Shown here: piece by piece, positions 8,053-16,669 of the stretch
How the letters are laid out: the number at the start of each line of letters is the position of its first letter
How positions within the stretch are numbered: the first letter of the stretch is position 1
Assembly (NCBI GenBank): GCA_965230565.1
Contig: CBDDLH010000016.1
Location: 2,480,001-2,544,000, forward strand
Source: BCD1 sp965230565
Lineage (GTDB): Bacteria; Bacteroidota; Bacteroidia; Chitinophagales; Saprospiraceae
DNA length: 64,000 bases
Reading direction: 5' to 3'
Position numbers and translations under genes: made by a program
The notes under the pieces: model-generated
The model's input: the letters and a program-made list of their open reading frames with translations, nothing else
What the model was told of the DNA's origin: nothing
Databases searched by the model: none

Positions 8053-9663
8053 CTACACCAACGTCAACCGCTCCTCCCCAATCCTTGCATCAGCAACATA
8101 CTCATCAAAGGTCTTCAAGCTATCAATAAAGCCGTTAGGGCCGATTTCAATAATCCTGTTGGCTACCGTTTGAGTAAAAGTATGGTCATGGGAAGTGAAT
8201 AATACTGTTCCCGGAAAACCAGTCAGTGAGTTGTTCAAAGTAGTAATAGTTTCCATGTCAAGGTGATTGGTCGGCTCGTCAAGCATAAGCACATTTGCTT
8301 CTGCCTGCATCATCCGCGACAACATACAACGTACCTTTTCTCCTCCGGAAAGTACATTGGCACGCTTTAGGGTTTCTTCTCCGGAAAACAACATTTTTCC
8401 CAGGAACCCCCGAATGTAAACCTCATCCTTTTCCTCAGAAAAATTACGTAACCAATCGATCAGCGTTTCATCAGCATTAAAGAAATGTTCATTATGTGTT
8501 GGCAAATAAGCGGTAGTGATGGTCTGCCCAAATGCGAACTCGCCGGAATCCGGTTGCAACTCCCCATTGAGAATTTTGAACAAGGCGGTCAATGCCAGAC
8601 TATTCTTTGACAAAAAGGAAATCTTATCTCCTTTTTCCACATCAAAGGTCAGATCCTTAAAATAGGCCTCTCCATTTTCTGAGTAGCTCAGGTTTTTGAC
8701 ACTCAGAATTTGTTTTCCCGCTTCCCGCTTCTGGGTCCATACGATTCCGGGATACCTTCTCGTTGAAGGACGAATCTCTTCCACATTGATCTTCTCCAGC
8801 ATTTTCTTACGAGCCGTCGCCTGACGCGACTTGGAGGCATTCGCACTAAAACGATCGATAAAGGCCTGTAATTCCTTACGCTTCTCTTCCGCTTTTTTAT
8901 TCTGCGCCGCTTTTTGACGAAGGGCCAACTGACTGGATTCGTACCAGAAAGTATAGTTTCCTGTGAACAGGCTAATCTTGCCGTAATCAATATCTGCCAC
9001 ATGCGTACAAACCGTGTCCAGGAAGTGCCTGTCGTGAGAAACAACGATCACTGTATTTTTAAAATCAAGCAGGAAGTCTTCCAGCCAGGTAATTGTCTCA
9101 ATATCCAAATCGTTGGTAGGCTCATCCAGGATAAGGATATCCGGATCACCGAACAATGCCTGGGCCAGCAATACACGCACTCTTTCTTTGGCATCGAGTT
9201 CTTTCACCAGCTTGTAGTGATCGGCTTCTTTTATACCAATTCCACTCAACAGTGCAGCTGCTGAAGGCTCGGCATTCCAACCGTCCATTTCTGCAAATTC
9301 AGCTTCCAGTTCTGAGGCTTTGATCCCATCAGCTTCCGAAAAATCCGGTTTGGCATAGAGCGCATCTTTTTCCTGCATGAGTTTCCACAAAGGTTCATGG
9401 CCCATCATCACTGCATCCATTACCGTACAATCGTTATATTGATAATGATCCTGTTTGAGCACTGCCATTCGCTTACCGGGGTCAATACTCACATGACCGG
9501 TATTCGGATCAATCTCTCCGGAAAGGATTTTGAGAAAGGTCGATTTACCGGCACCATTGGCTCCGATCACACCATAACAATTACCTTCAGAAAAAGTGAC
9601 ATTCACTTCATCAAAAAGCACTCTTTTCCCATACTGAAGGGATACATTATTTGTAGAAATCAT
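8053..9663 (-). CDS. ABC-F family ATPase (YbiT/Uup-like)
   Basis: A 536-residue soluble protein with two ABC ATPase domains and no membrane domain, the hallmark of ABC-F translation factors that act at the ribosomal E site. The first domain has Walker A GANGAGKST (residues 34-42) and Walker B ILILDEPTNDLD, but its signature is an atypical LDAKERVRVLLAQ, as in YbiT-type proteins. The linker around residues 245-300 is basic and alanine-rich. The second domain has LSGGEKVR and LMLDEPTNHLD but its Walker A position reads FLSKNSLALTALFK, without the glycine-rich lysine loop. I chose the ATG at 9663; a start 19 codons earlier is possible. Divergent from tsaB. Confidence 0.9.
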   Translation of the reverse strand: MISTNNVSLQYGKRVLFDEVNVTFSEGNCYGVIGANGAGKSTFLKILSGEIDPNTGHVSIDPGKRMAVLKQDHYQYNDCTVMDAVMMGHEPLWKLMQEKDALYAKPDFSEADGIKASELEAEFAEMDGWNAEPSAAALLSGIGIKEADHYKLVKELDAKERVRVLLAQALFGDPDILILDEPTNDLDIETITWLEDFLLDFKNTVIVVSHDRHFLDTVCTHVADIDYGKISLFTGNYTFWYESSQLALRQKAAQNKKAEEKRKELQAFIDRFSANASKSRQATARKKMLEKINVEEIRPSTRRYPGIVWTQKREAGKQILSVKNLSYSENGEAYFKDLTFDVEKGDKISFLSKNSLALTALFKILNGELQPDSGEFAFGQTITTAYLPTHNEHFFNADETLIDWLRNFSEEKDEVYIRGFLGKMLFSGEETLKRANVLSGGEKVRCMLSRMMQAEANVLMLDEPTNHLDMETITTLNNSLTGFPGTVLFTSHDHTFTQTVANRIIEIGPNGFIDSLKTFDEYVADARIGEERLTLV

Positions 9664-9781
9664 GCGCTGTTGATTTTGACGCCGCGAAATTACAATTAAA
9701 AATTTCTTTTTGAGCAACAATCCGCCTACTTTCGCGAGAAGTCAGGGGAATAATGATACAATGATTTAAGGTTACAGGAGA

Positions 9782-10465
9782 ATGGCAAAATTTTTAAACA
9801 TAGAAAGTTCCGGTCCGGTTTGCTCCGTTTGCGTGAGTGACGGAGAGCAGATCCTATCTTTGAAAGCCACCGAAAAGGTTTTTCAACACACAGAAAAGAT
9901 CACCTTGTTGATTGATGAGTGTATGGAAAAAGCAGGGATAAAATTAAACGATTTGGATGCTGTCGTTATTAGCGGCGGACCAGGTTCATATACGGCATTG
10001 CGTGTTGGAACGGCCACTGCAAAAGGTATCTGTTATGCGCTAAATAAACCTTTGATCGCTATTGACACCTTAAAATCCCTTGCGGTAAAAGCCATAAGCC
10101 TGCAAAAAGAAGATGCCTGGTATTGTCCGATGTTAGATGCACGGCGAATGGAAGTTTATACCAATATTTACGATGCTAACGGAAATTCTTCCAATGAGCC
10201 GGAAGCCAGGATAATTGGAGAAACCTCTGCCGCTGAGTTCCCCCAGGATGGAAAAACGGTTTATTTGTTTGGGAATGGGTCCGAAAAATGCGTTCCGTTT
10301 TTACCCCCGCCAAAATTCCGGACAATGGAGGTAAAACTTTCGGCAGAGAACCTCGTTCCTTTAGCTCTGGAAAAATTTGCACGAAAGGATTTTGCTGATC
10401 TGGCCTATTTCTCTCCTTATTACCTGAAGTCTCCCAACATCACAAAGGCCAAGCCAAAGTTGTAA
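9782..10465 (+). CDS. tsaB: tRNA threonylcarbamoyladenosine biosynthesis protein TsaB
   Basis: A 227-residue ASKHA-fold protein that forms a dimer with TsaD (and works with TsaE and TsaC) to make t6A37 in tRNAs reading ANN codons. The N-terminal LNIESSGPVCSVCV and the GGPGSYTALRVGTATAKG stretch, with the GPGSxTGLR-like motif, identify TsaB rather than TsaD; the zinc-binding histidines of TsaD are absent, as expected. It is transcribed alone, converging on pyk, with a strong hairpin immediately downstream. Confidence 0.93.
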   Translation: MAKFLNIESSGPVCSVCVSDGEQILSLKATEKVFQHTEKITLLIDECMEKAGIKLNDLDAVVISGGPGSYTALRVGTATAKGICYALNKPLIAIDTLKSLAVKAISLQKEDAWYCPMLDARRMEVYTNIYDANGNSSNEPEARIIGETSAAEFPQDGKTVYLFGNGSEKCVPFLPPPKFRTMEVKLSAENLVPLALEKFARKDFADLAYFSPYYLKSPNITKAKPKL

Positions 10466-10470
10466 CCTGC

Positions 10471-10503
10471 AGAAATACTATTTTTTCAAAAAATAGTATT
10501 TCT
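10471..10503. terminator. Bidirectional hairpin terminator between tsaB and pyk
   Basis: A perfect 16-bp inverted repeat: AGAAATACTATTTTTT at 10471-10486 pairs with 10488-10503 across a single C. It starts six bases after the tsaB stop and has A/T runs suiting either direction. Similar words occur at 40501-40528 and 24815-24828, so it may also be a dispersed repeat. Confidence 0.7.
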
Positions 10504-10540
10504 AATACCAGTAACCAGCAACTTGTAACCAGCAACCAGA
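10504..10540. repeat. AACCAGCAACC-type short repeat cluster
   Basis: A run of degenerate 7-10 base units (ACCAGTAACCAGCAAC, GTAACCAGCAACCAG) fills the gap up to the pyk stop codon. The same units occur at 15191-15229, 24729-24795, 40461-40575 and 61556-61627. Confidence 0.7.
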
Positions 10541-11986
10541 CTAATTCACCTCAGTAACTTTAAGCATATTAGTACGCAAACGATCCTTCAGGGGCATACT
10601 TCCCGTATTGATAAGGATGTCGCCTTTTTTTACCCGTTTTTTATCTTTCAGGATTTTTACGACATCCTCGATAGTTTCATCTGTAGTGGTAAAACGGTCG
10701 TAATAGAAGGATCTGACTCCCCAAACCAGGTTTAAAGTCGCCAGGATCGGTTCGTGTGAAGAGAAGATAAAGACCTTGGCCCTTGGTCGGTAACTCGAAA
10801 CCTTAAAGGCCGTGTATCCGGACACCGTAAGCCCCAAAATAGCTTTGGCGCCAACCTCATCTGCAATCCGTCCGGAATTAAAACAAATTCCATCAGACAA
10901 AAAGGTATCGGAATCAGGATCAGCAACTGGCTTTTTAATCTCATTATAAGGGTAATCCTTTTCCGCCTCAGCAATGATGCTGTTCATGGCCTTGACAACC
11001 TTTACGGGATGTACACCCACAGAAGTTTCACCACTAAGCATCACTGCATCCACACCATCCAAAACGGCATTGGCTACATCTGTCACCTCAGCTCTGGTAG
11101 GCGTTGGGTTGGTGATCATACTGTCCATCATCTGGGTAGCGACGATCACCGGTTTTGCTTTTTGGATACATTTTTCGATGATCATCTTTTGCAGCCCCGG
11201 CAATCTTTCAATAGGCACCTCAATACCCAGGTCTCCACGGGCGATCATGATAGCATCAGTGGCATTAATGATCTTGTCGATCTTTTGTATGGCTTCAGGC
11301 TTTTCAATTTTGGCAATAACTTTTGCCGTATGACCTGCTGCTTTGATCTTTTTCTTCAGATTTTTAATATCTCTTGAAGACCGCACAAATGACAAAGCGA
11401 TCCAATTGACAGGCTGCGTCAGAATAAAAGCAAGGTCCTTTTTATCTTTTTCAGTTAGGGAAGGCAGCGAAATTTTGGTTTTTGGAAGGTTTACCCCTTT
11501 GTTTGATTTCAAAGTACCTCCAAACAAGCACTTAAGCTGTACTTTACTTTTTTTATCTGAATTGATAACCTCAAACTCCAGCTTCCCGTCATCAATGAGC
11601 ACCTTCTCCCCCACATTCACGTCCTGGGCGAACTGCTTGTAGCTCATATAAATCTTCTCCTTGGTACCAATACATTTTTCGTTGACAAAGGTAATCACAT
11701 CACCGGGGTTGACTACCAGGCCTTTGCCAGCCATTTCCCCAACTCTCAGTTTTGGGCCCTGCAAATCCGCCAGGATGCCCACGTGATAGATATGATCCTC
11801 GTTTATTTTATTGATTTTTTCAATGGTCTGCTTATGCTCCTCATGGCTCCCATGAGAAAAATTTAGCCGGAAAACATCGACCCCTTCCTGGGTCAGCTTA
11901 AGCAGTGTTTCGTAACTATTTGACGCCGGGCCGATAGTAGCCACGATCTTGGTATTTTGATCAAAATTACTTGTATCGCCGTTCAT
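10541..11986 (-). CDS. pyk: Pyruvate kinase
   Basis: A 481-residue pyruvate kinase, making pyruvate and ATP from phosphoenolpyruvate and ADP at the end of glycolysis. Motifs include TKIVATIGPAS at the N-terminus, FRLNFSHG, the ALSFVRSSRD strand, IMIARGDLGIEVP with the metal ligands, and ATQMMDSMITNPTPTRAE. The C-terminal allosteric domain is complete. Length is typical. A consensus promoter lies 36-66 bases upstream. The gene is divergent from acpP, an arrangement common in this phylum. Its product is also the substrate of the oxidoreductase at 44545. Confidence 0.97.
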   Translation of the reverse strand: MNGDTSNFDQNTKIVATIGPASNSYETLLKLTQEGVDVFRLNFSHGSHEEHKQTIEKINKINEDHIYHVGILADLQGPKLRVGEMAGKGLVVNPGDVITFVNEKCIGTKEKIYMSYKQFAQDVNVGEKVLIDDGKLEFEVINSDKKSKVQLKCLFGGTLKSNKGVNLPKTKISLPSLTEKDKKDLAFILTQPVNWIALSFVRSSRDIKNLKKKIKAAGHTAKVIAKIEKPEAIQKIDKIINATDAIMIARGDLGIEVPIERLPGLQKMIIEKCIQKAKPVIVATQMMDSMITNPTPTRAEVTDVANAVLDGVDAVMLSGETSVGVHPVKVVKAMNSIIAEAEKDYPYNEIKKPVADPDSDTFLSDGICFNSGRIADEVGAKAILGLTVSGYTAFKVSSYRPRAKVFIFSSHEPILATLNLVWGVRSFYYDRFTTTDETIEDVVKILKDKKRVKKGDILINTGSMPLKDRLRTNMLKVTEVN

Positions 11987-12022
11987 GTCATGATTTTGTT
12001 TGCAACAATGGGTTTAAAAAAG

Positions 12023-12052
12023 CAAAGGTAAAAAAATGGAATAAGTGTCAAA
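12023..12052 (-). promoter_or_regulatory. Bacteroidota-type promoter of pyk
   Basis: On the reverse strand TTTG (12052-12049), an 18-base spacer and TACCTTTG (12030-12023) match the consensus exactly. Transcription should begin near 12018, about 30 bases before the pyk ATG. Confidence 0.7.
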
Positions 12053-12189
12053 GCTACAATATCATAAATGTGTCAAATACCCGCATTTTTATTAGAAAAA
12101 TGAGGTGAAAAGCATTTTTGTTCAATGAATAAAACCAAGCGATAAAAAAGTGTGACTGAGGCAGGATGATAAAATACTAAAGAAAAACC

Positions 12190-12220
12190 TTGGTTATAAA
12201 AAGAGTTATTTTTTACTTTG
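12190..12220 (+). promoter_or_regulatory. Probable promoter of acpP-fabF
   Basis: TTG at 12190-12192, a 20-base spacer and TTACTTTG at 12213-12220 (one mismatch to TAnnTTTG) lie 33 bases before the acpP start. Confidence 0.5.
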
Positions 12221-12252
12221 CAGCGAATTCGTAAACAAAATAAGCGAATATT

Positions 12253-12489
12253 ATGTCTAACATTGCAGAAAGAGTAAGCAAAATCATCATCGACAAATTA
12301 GGTGTTGAAGAGTCAGAAGTTACCCTTGAGGCACACTTCACTAACGACCTCGGCGCCGATTCACTCGATACGGTAGAATTGATTATGGAATTTGAAAAAG
12401 AATTCGATGTTTCAATCCCGGATGAAAAAGCTGAACACATTGAAACAGTCGGTCAAGCAGTTGAATTTCTTGAATCAGAATTGAAATAA
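12253..12489 (+). CDS. acpP: Acyl carrier protein
   Basis: A 78-residue acidic protein carrying growing fatty-acid chains on a 4'-phosphopantetheine arm. The attachment serine is Ser37 in GADSLDTVELIMEFE. Length and the four-helix pattern are normal. It precedes fabF by 141 bases, in the usual acpP-fabF-rnc order; a hairpin in between may reduce read-through so that much more ACP than FabF is made. Confidence 0.98.
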   Translation: MSNIAERVSKIIIDKLGVEESEVTLEAHFTNDLGADSLDTVELIMEFEKEFDVSIPDEKAEHIETVGQAVEFLESELK

Positions 12490-12516
12490 AAAATTCTAAG
12501 TTTTACTGATTGCTAT

Positions 12517-12552
12517 AAATCCACAGGCCGTACCCCGGCTTGTGGATTTTTG
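12517..12552 (+). terminator. Hairpin between acpP and fabF (attenuator-like)
   Basis: AAATCCACAGGCC pairs with GGCTTGTGGATTT (13 bp, one G-U) around a 7-base loop and is followed by TTTTTG. It looks like a partial terminator inside the operon; fabF has no clear promoter of its own. Confidence 0.7.
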
Positions 12553-12630
12553 CTTAATTTACAGCCAAATAAAGCCTAAGCTCACCAAAAAAGGCTACTT
12601 TTACTCATATTTTGGCAACAATTTCGAATT

Positions 12631-13878
12631 ATGAAACGTGTAGTTGTAACTGGTATTGGTGCTCTGACTCCTATTGGTAATACTGTAAACGGTTACCTCA
12701 AAGGATTGCAGGAAGGTATCAGTGGTGCAAATATCATCACTCAATTTGATGCCTCCAATTTTAAAACTCAGTTCGCCTGTGAATTGAAAGACTTCAATGT
12801 TGGCGATTTTATGAATGTAAGAGAAGCCCGTCGTCTCGACAGGTTTACAATATTGGCCGATATTTCCGCTACGGAAGCAATGGAAAACTCCGGTCTGGAC
12901 CTCGAATCAATAAACCATGACAGAGTCGGAGTAATCTGGGGAGCCGGAATTGGCGGTTTGTCAACTTTGGAAACTGAAGTCGAGGCTTTTATCACTGGTA
13001 ACGGTACTCCCCGTTACAATCCCTTCATGATCCCAAAAATGATCCCTGATATCGCTGCGGGGCATATCTCTATCAAATATGGCTTACGTGGCCCTAATTA
13101 CGCTACGGTTTCTGCCTGTGCTTCTTCCTCTCATGCCATTGCTGTGGCAGCGGACCAGATCAGACTTGGCCGTTGTGACATTATGGTCACCGGAGGTTCT
13201 GAGGCAGTGATAACCAAAGCTGCAGTTGGTGGTTTCAATGGAATGAAAGCGCTGTCCACAAGAAATGATGATTACCAGACGGCCTCCCGTCCGTTTGACG
13301 CGGATCGCGACGGATTTGTGCTCGGTGAAGGTACCGCAACATTGATTCTCGAAGACCTTGATCATGCCAGAAAACGCGGGGCTACCATCTACGCTGAAGT
13401 CGTAGGTTATGCAGCTACTGCCGACGCCCATCATATTACGGCACCTCATCCGGAAGGCCTGGGGGCTAGCAATGTAATGAAACTGGCGCTCGAGGATGCC
13501 CAAATGAATCCTGAAGATATTGACTATATTAATGTGCACGGAACGTCTACTCCTTTGGGAGATATTGCAGAAACACTCGCAATTAAGACCGTTTTCGGCG
13601 ATCATTCGTATAAACTGAATATTAGCTCAACAAAATCCATGACCGGACACCTCCTGGGAGCCGCTGGCGCTATCGAGGTAATGGCAGGGATTTTGGCAAT
13701 TAATCATAATTTTGTACCACCCACGATCAACCACTTCACTGATGATCCTGAGATCGATCCGAAGCTGAACCTGACATTTAATGAGGCTCAGGAACGTAAA
13801 GTGAATGCTGTGTTGAGTAATACATTTGGATTTGGTGGACATAATTCATCTGTTATTGTCAAAAGGTTTGAGGATTAA
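12631..13878 (+). CDS. fabF: 3-oxoacyl-ACP synthase II
   Basis: A 415-residue condensing enzyme that extends acyl-ACP with malonyl-ACP in fatty-acid synthesis. The catalytic triad is visible: Cys163 in TVSACASSSHA, His303 in NVHGTSTPLGD and His340 in STKSMTGHLLGAAGA. The C-terminal NTFGFGGHNSSV glycine-rich block is intact. Partner of the acyl carrier protein encoded just upstream; rnc follows after a gap with a strong inverted repeat. Confidence 0.97.
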   Translation: MKRVVVTGIGALTPIGNTVNGYLKGLQEGISGANIITQFDASNFKTQFACELKDFNVGDFMNVREARRLDRFTILADISATEAMENSGLDLESINHDRVGVIWGAGIGGLSTLETEVEAFITGNGTPRYNPFMIPKMIPDIAAGHISIKYGLRGPNYATVSACASSSHAIAVAADQIRLGRCDIMVTGGSEAVITKAAVGGFNGMKALSTRNDDYQTASRPFDADRDGFVLGEGTATLILEDLDHARKRGATIYAEVVGYAATADAHHITAPHPEGLGASNVMKLALEDAQMNPEDIDYINVHGTSTPLGDIAETLAIKTVFGDHSYKLNISSTKSMTGHLLGAAGAIEVMAGILAINHNFVPPTINHFTDDPEIDPKLNLTFNEAQERKVNAVLSNTFGFGGHNSSVIVKRFED

Positions 13879-13926
13879 TAATTGTTCCTTTAGTAATTAT
13901 CTAAAGTCAGCAATTAAAAGGTTTTA

Positions 13927-14000
13927 TGGGATTTGCTAATCCTGCTCATTGGGTGATTTGTAAAAATACAAATCACCCAATAGGCAAAACGCAAATCCCA
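13927..14000. terminator. Nested inverted repeat after fabF
   Basis: An inner 15-bp perfect hairpin (ATTGGGTGATTTGTA at 13948-13962 with 13967-13981, loop AAAA) lies inside outer arms TGGGATTTGC (13927-13936) and GCAAATCCCA (13991-14000). There is no long T run after it. The remainder of the 13879-14231 gap shows no gene that I can support. Confidence 0.6.
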
Positions 14001-14231
14001 CAGAGCCATGCTGTAATTAGTATGATTAACAAAGCCTGCAATTAAATTCCTCCTGCTTTTTGTTTTTATAAAAGACTGATTGGAGGAGTTTGGCAAAAAA
14101 ATCTATTTCCCGCTGATAACGGGCTGAATGGTGATGTGATCACTTCAAATTCCGGATATTTTTTACTGCCCAGCTTCTGCATCCATGCCGTTTTCCGGGA
14201 TGGAGTGCTTTCAGTATTAAATATTATTGTT

Positions 14232-14972
14232 TTGCGGTTCTTATTCAGACTTTACAATTTGTACCTGGCCAGGGAAAAACACTTTGCCAGAAGATTGAGA
14301 TCTCTCATTGGTTTTACACCTTCCAACCTCAACATTTTCATACTGGCCTTTTCTCATAAGTCAAACCAATCAGATAAAGCCTATGCCATCCAGAACAACG
14401 AACGCCTAGAATACCTTGGCGATGCTGTTCTGGGCACCATCGTTGCGGAATATCTTTTCAAAAAGTATCCTCACGGAAATGAAGGCTTCCTCACCAAAAT
14501 GCGATCCAAGATCGTCAAGCGGAAAGCACTCAACCAGATCGGTGACAGCATGGGACTAGACACTTTACTCGCGGAATACAACAATACCCGCCTGAGTCGC
14601 TCCATGTTGGGAAATGCCGTTGAAGCCCTTGTGGGAGCAGTTTACCTTGAAAGCGGTTATGCAGGCACCAAAAAGTTTGTCATCAAAAAAATCCTGAAAA
14701 GGTATGTCGACGTCCATGAACTCGAAAACTTTGATGACAACTACAAGAGCCAGTTGCTCGAATGGTGCCAGAAAAGCGGAAAGACCGTCAGTTATAAACT
14801 GGTTTCCAGATATAAAGCTGACAAGCGCGATCGCTTCAAAGTTGCCGTTATGATCAATGGACAAAAGATCGCCACTGCCGACGACTTCAACAAAAAAAGC
14901 GCCGAACAACTGGCTTCCGAAAAAGCATTGTCCATCCTCGATATTCACCTGGAGAACAATAGTGCGAGGTAG
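14232..14972 (+). CDS. rnc: Ribonuclease III
   Basis: A double-strand-specific endoribonuclease (246 residues) that processes rRNA and other structured RNAs. The signature NERLEYLGDAVLGTIVAEYL and the downstream acidic residues of NAVEALVGAVYLESG form the metal site; a dsRNA-binding domain follows from about residue 170 (NYKSQLLEWCQKSGKTVSY to SAEQLASEKALSIL). The start is uncertain. TTG at 14232 gives MRFLFRLYNLYLAREKHF and a normal length; a GTG at 14136 would add 32 residues with no family resemblance. The stop codon is immediately followed by a repeat element. Confidence 0.93.
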   Translation: MRFLFRLYNLYLAREKHFARRLRSLIGFTPSNLNIFILAFSHKSNQSDKAYAIQNNERLEYLGDAVLGTIVAEYLFKKYPHGNEGFLTKMRSKIVKRKALNQIGDSMGLDTLLAEYNNTRLSRSMLGNAVEALVGAVYLESGYAGTKKFVIKKILKRYVDVHELENFDDNYKSQLLEWCQKSGKTVSYKLVSRYKADKRDRFKVAVMINGQKIATADDFNKKSAEQLASEKALSILDIHLENNSAR

Positions 14973-15173
14973 GAGAGCTCGCAAGCTCGCTGTTTCAGGC
15001 TCACTGGGTGAGCTGTCCCGGCACTGCGTGCACGAGGATCTCCCGTTGGTCGATTTGATATTGTTTCACATAGTTTAATATCGTTTGAAATGGTCAAACA
15101 CAATATCAAACCATATGAAACAGCGAACGAAGTGAGCATCAAACTAAATGAAACAGCGAGCCTGCGAGCTCTC
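14973..15173. repeat. 201-bp MITE-like element directly after rnc stop codon
   Basis: Left arm 14973-14997 (GAGAGCTCGC, AGCTCGCTGTTTCA) matches the reverse complement of 15149-15173 over 25 bases with one mismatch. The first base of the element follows the rnc stop codon. Inside are a GCTGTCCCGGCACTGCGTG module (15012-15039), found again at 38770-38797, and a second-level inverted repeat of TTTGATATTGTTT/CAATATCAAACC. No open reading frame of note. Confidence 0.75.
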
Positions 15174-15190
15174 AAACCGTGAGCGCAGCG

Positions 15191-15229
15191 AACAACCAGC
15201 AACCAGCAACTTGTAACCAGCAACCAGAC
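15191..15229. repeat. AACCAGCAACC-type short repeat cluster
   Basis: Units ACCAGCAACCAGCAACTTG and GTAACCAGCAACCAG are nearly identical to those at 10510-10540 and sit three bases before the next start codon. Confidence 0.7.
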
Positions 15230-15232
15230 ATT

Positions 15233-16483
15233 ATGTCCTTCATTTGGTCTACAGACAATATCCGGGCTTTGGCTCCTGACGGGCTCACCTTTAATCAGGC
15301 GAGGGGTATTTTTTTTGGTAACAAATGGTTATCCCTTTCGGGAAATGAACATTTCGTCTGGGGCATCTATCCCGCCGGCCCGAACTGGAGGTTCCAGACG
15401 GCCGTAAAACTCAAAGAACCTACTTTCTACTGTTCCTGCAGGAGCCGTACGCGTCCCTGTAAACACAACCTGGCTTTACTCCTCACACTACAACGAAACA
15501 GCGACACTTTCCTGATCACCAACGATCTGCCGGATTGGGTACAGGAATGGCAGGATAAACAAAACCCCAAACCCAAAGCTCCCTTAAGTGAAGAAGAGAT
15601 CCTGATCCGTGAGCAAAGGAAATCTGCCGGCAGGGACAAGAGAATCACCCAAATGCAGAAAGGCATTCCGGACCTGGAAAGATGGTTGAAAAATATCATG
15701 GAAACAGGTTTGGCGGAGGTACGGGAATATCCGCCATCATTTTGGGATGATTTTGCGGCCAGGATGGTAGATGCCAAACTGGGAGGCATCGCCAGGAGAA
15801 TTCGCCTGATCAAAGATTATCTCGAGTTGGAGAACTGGCCGGAGCGTTTATTGAGCGACATTGGGGATTTTTACCTCCTCTCCCGGGCCTTTAAAAACCT
15901 GGATTATCAACCTCCCCAAACCCAAAAAGATATCCTTGGCGTTGCAGGGTTATCAATCAAAAGATCCGAAGTCCTCGAAAATAAAGGCATTACCGATGAC
16001 TGGCTGGTTATGGGCCAGCAAATTGGGACGGAAGAAAAGCTCACCTACCGTCGCACCTGGCTCAGAGGCATAGATACAGAAAAAGATGCCCTCCTATTGG
16101 ATTATACCTGGGGGAATCAGGGCTTTGAAACTTACTGGAGCATCGGTCAGATCCTTGAAGGGGAAATTTGTTATTATCCGGCATCCCTGCAACAAAGAGG
16201 ACTGTTCCGAACTTTCCAACCGGTTAAAAAGACCATTACCATTCCTGATGGATTTGGGGATTTACAGGAATTTGCCGACGCTTATGCCAAAGCGATCGCC
16301 GCTTCACCATGGATTACAGGGTTTCCGGTCCTATTAGAAAATGTCGTTCCTCTGCTCCGGGAATCTCACTTCTTCCTGGTTGATCAAAAATCGAAACAAC
16401 TCAGGCTCAATGATGAACTTCAAGGACAAGACCATGAAATTACTGGCCGTCAGTTGTGGCAACCCGATAACCATTTTCGGTGA
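15233..16483 (+). CDS. SWIM zinc-finger protein, C-terminus shifted out of frame
   Basis: A 416-residue reading frame. Residues about 62-76 (YCSCRSRTRPCKHN) form a CxC-x6-CxH SWIM zinc finger, proposed in the family to bind DNA or protein. The rest is a helical/beta domain typical of bacterial SWIM proteins that are often encoded with MoxR AAA ATPases and VWA proteins; none of those genes is here. The last residues (QGQDHEITGRQLWQ) do not look native: the +1 frame over the same bases gives a family-like ending (see next entry), so a one-base indel near 16420-16440 is likely. The ATG at 15233 follows the repeat cluster directly, leaving almost no room for a promoter outside the repeats. Confidence 0.75.
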   Translation: MSFIWSTDNIRALAPDGLTFNQARGIFFGNKWLSLSGNEHFVWGIYPAGPNWRFQTAVKLKEPTFYCSCRSRTRPCKHNLALLLTLQRNSDTFLITNDLPDWVQEWQDKQNPKPKAPLSEEEILIREQRKSAGRDKRITQMQKGIPDLERWLKNIMETGLAEVREYPPSFWDDFAARMVDAKLGGIARRIRLIKDYLELENWPERLLSDIGDFYLLSRAFKNLDYQPPQTQKDILGVAGLSIKRSEVLENKGITDDWLVMGQQIGTEEKLTYRRTWLRGIDTEKDALLLDYTWGNQGFETYWSIGQILEGEICYYPASLQQRGLFRTFQPVKKTITIPDGFGDLQEFADAYAKAIAASPWITGFPVLLENVVPLLRESHFFLVDQKSKQLRLNDELQGQDHEITGRQLWQPDNHFR

Positions 16484-16547
16484 ATGGAACGGTTACGAAC
16501 TCACTCCACTTTCTGTTTTTTCCCAAAACAGACTTTTGGAATTGTAA
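16426..16547 (+). pseudogene. Displaced C-terminal end of the SWIM protein (+1 frame)
   Basis: Read in the frame one base ahead, this segment encodes MKLLAVSCGNPITIFGEWNG, followed by YELTPLSVFSQNRLLEL and a stop at 16545-16547. The 'LLA-S-G-P---FGEW-G-LLPLS' pattern is the usual last strand pair of SWIM-family proteins as I remember them, whereas the current frame ends in an unrelated tail. Confidence 0.6.
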
Positions 16548-16669
16548 GTCACTCCAAAAAAAATAATACTGCATTATCGATCTGAGCAAGGATTTGCTAA
16601 ATTTGGCTTTTTGATTGCCGGGAGGCGTTTTTAAATTCGTGAATTTTGGCAAAAAGGTTTACAAGTGCG

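Noticed and set aside
10504..10540. Possible CRISPR array in the AACCAGC repeats (also 15191, 61556)
   Set aside because: Units are 7-10 bases, degenerate and without unique spacers; no cas genes are present.
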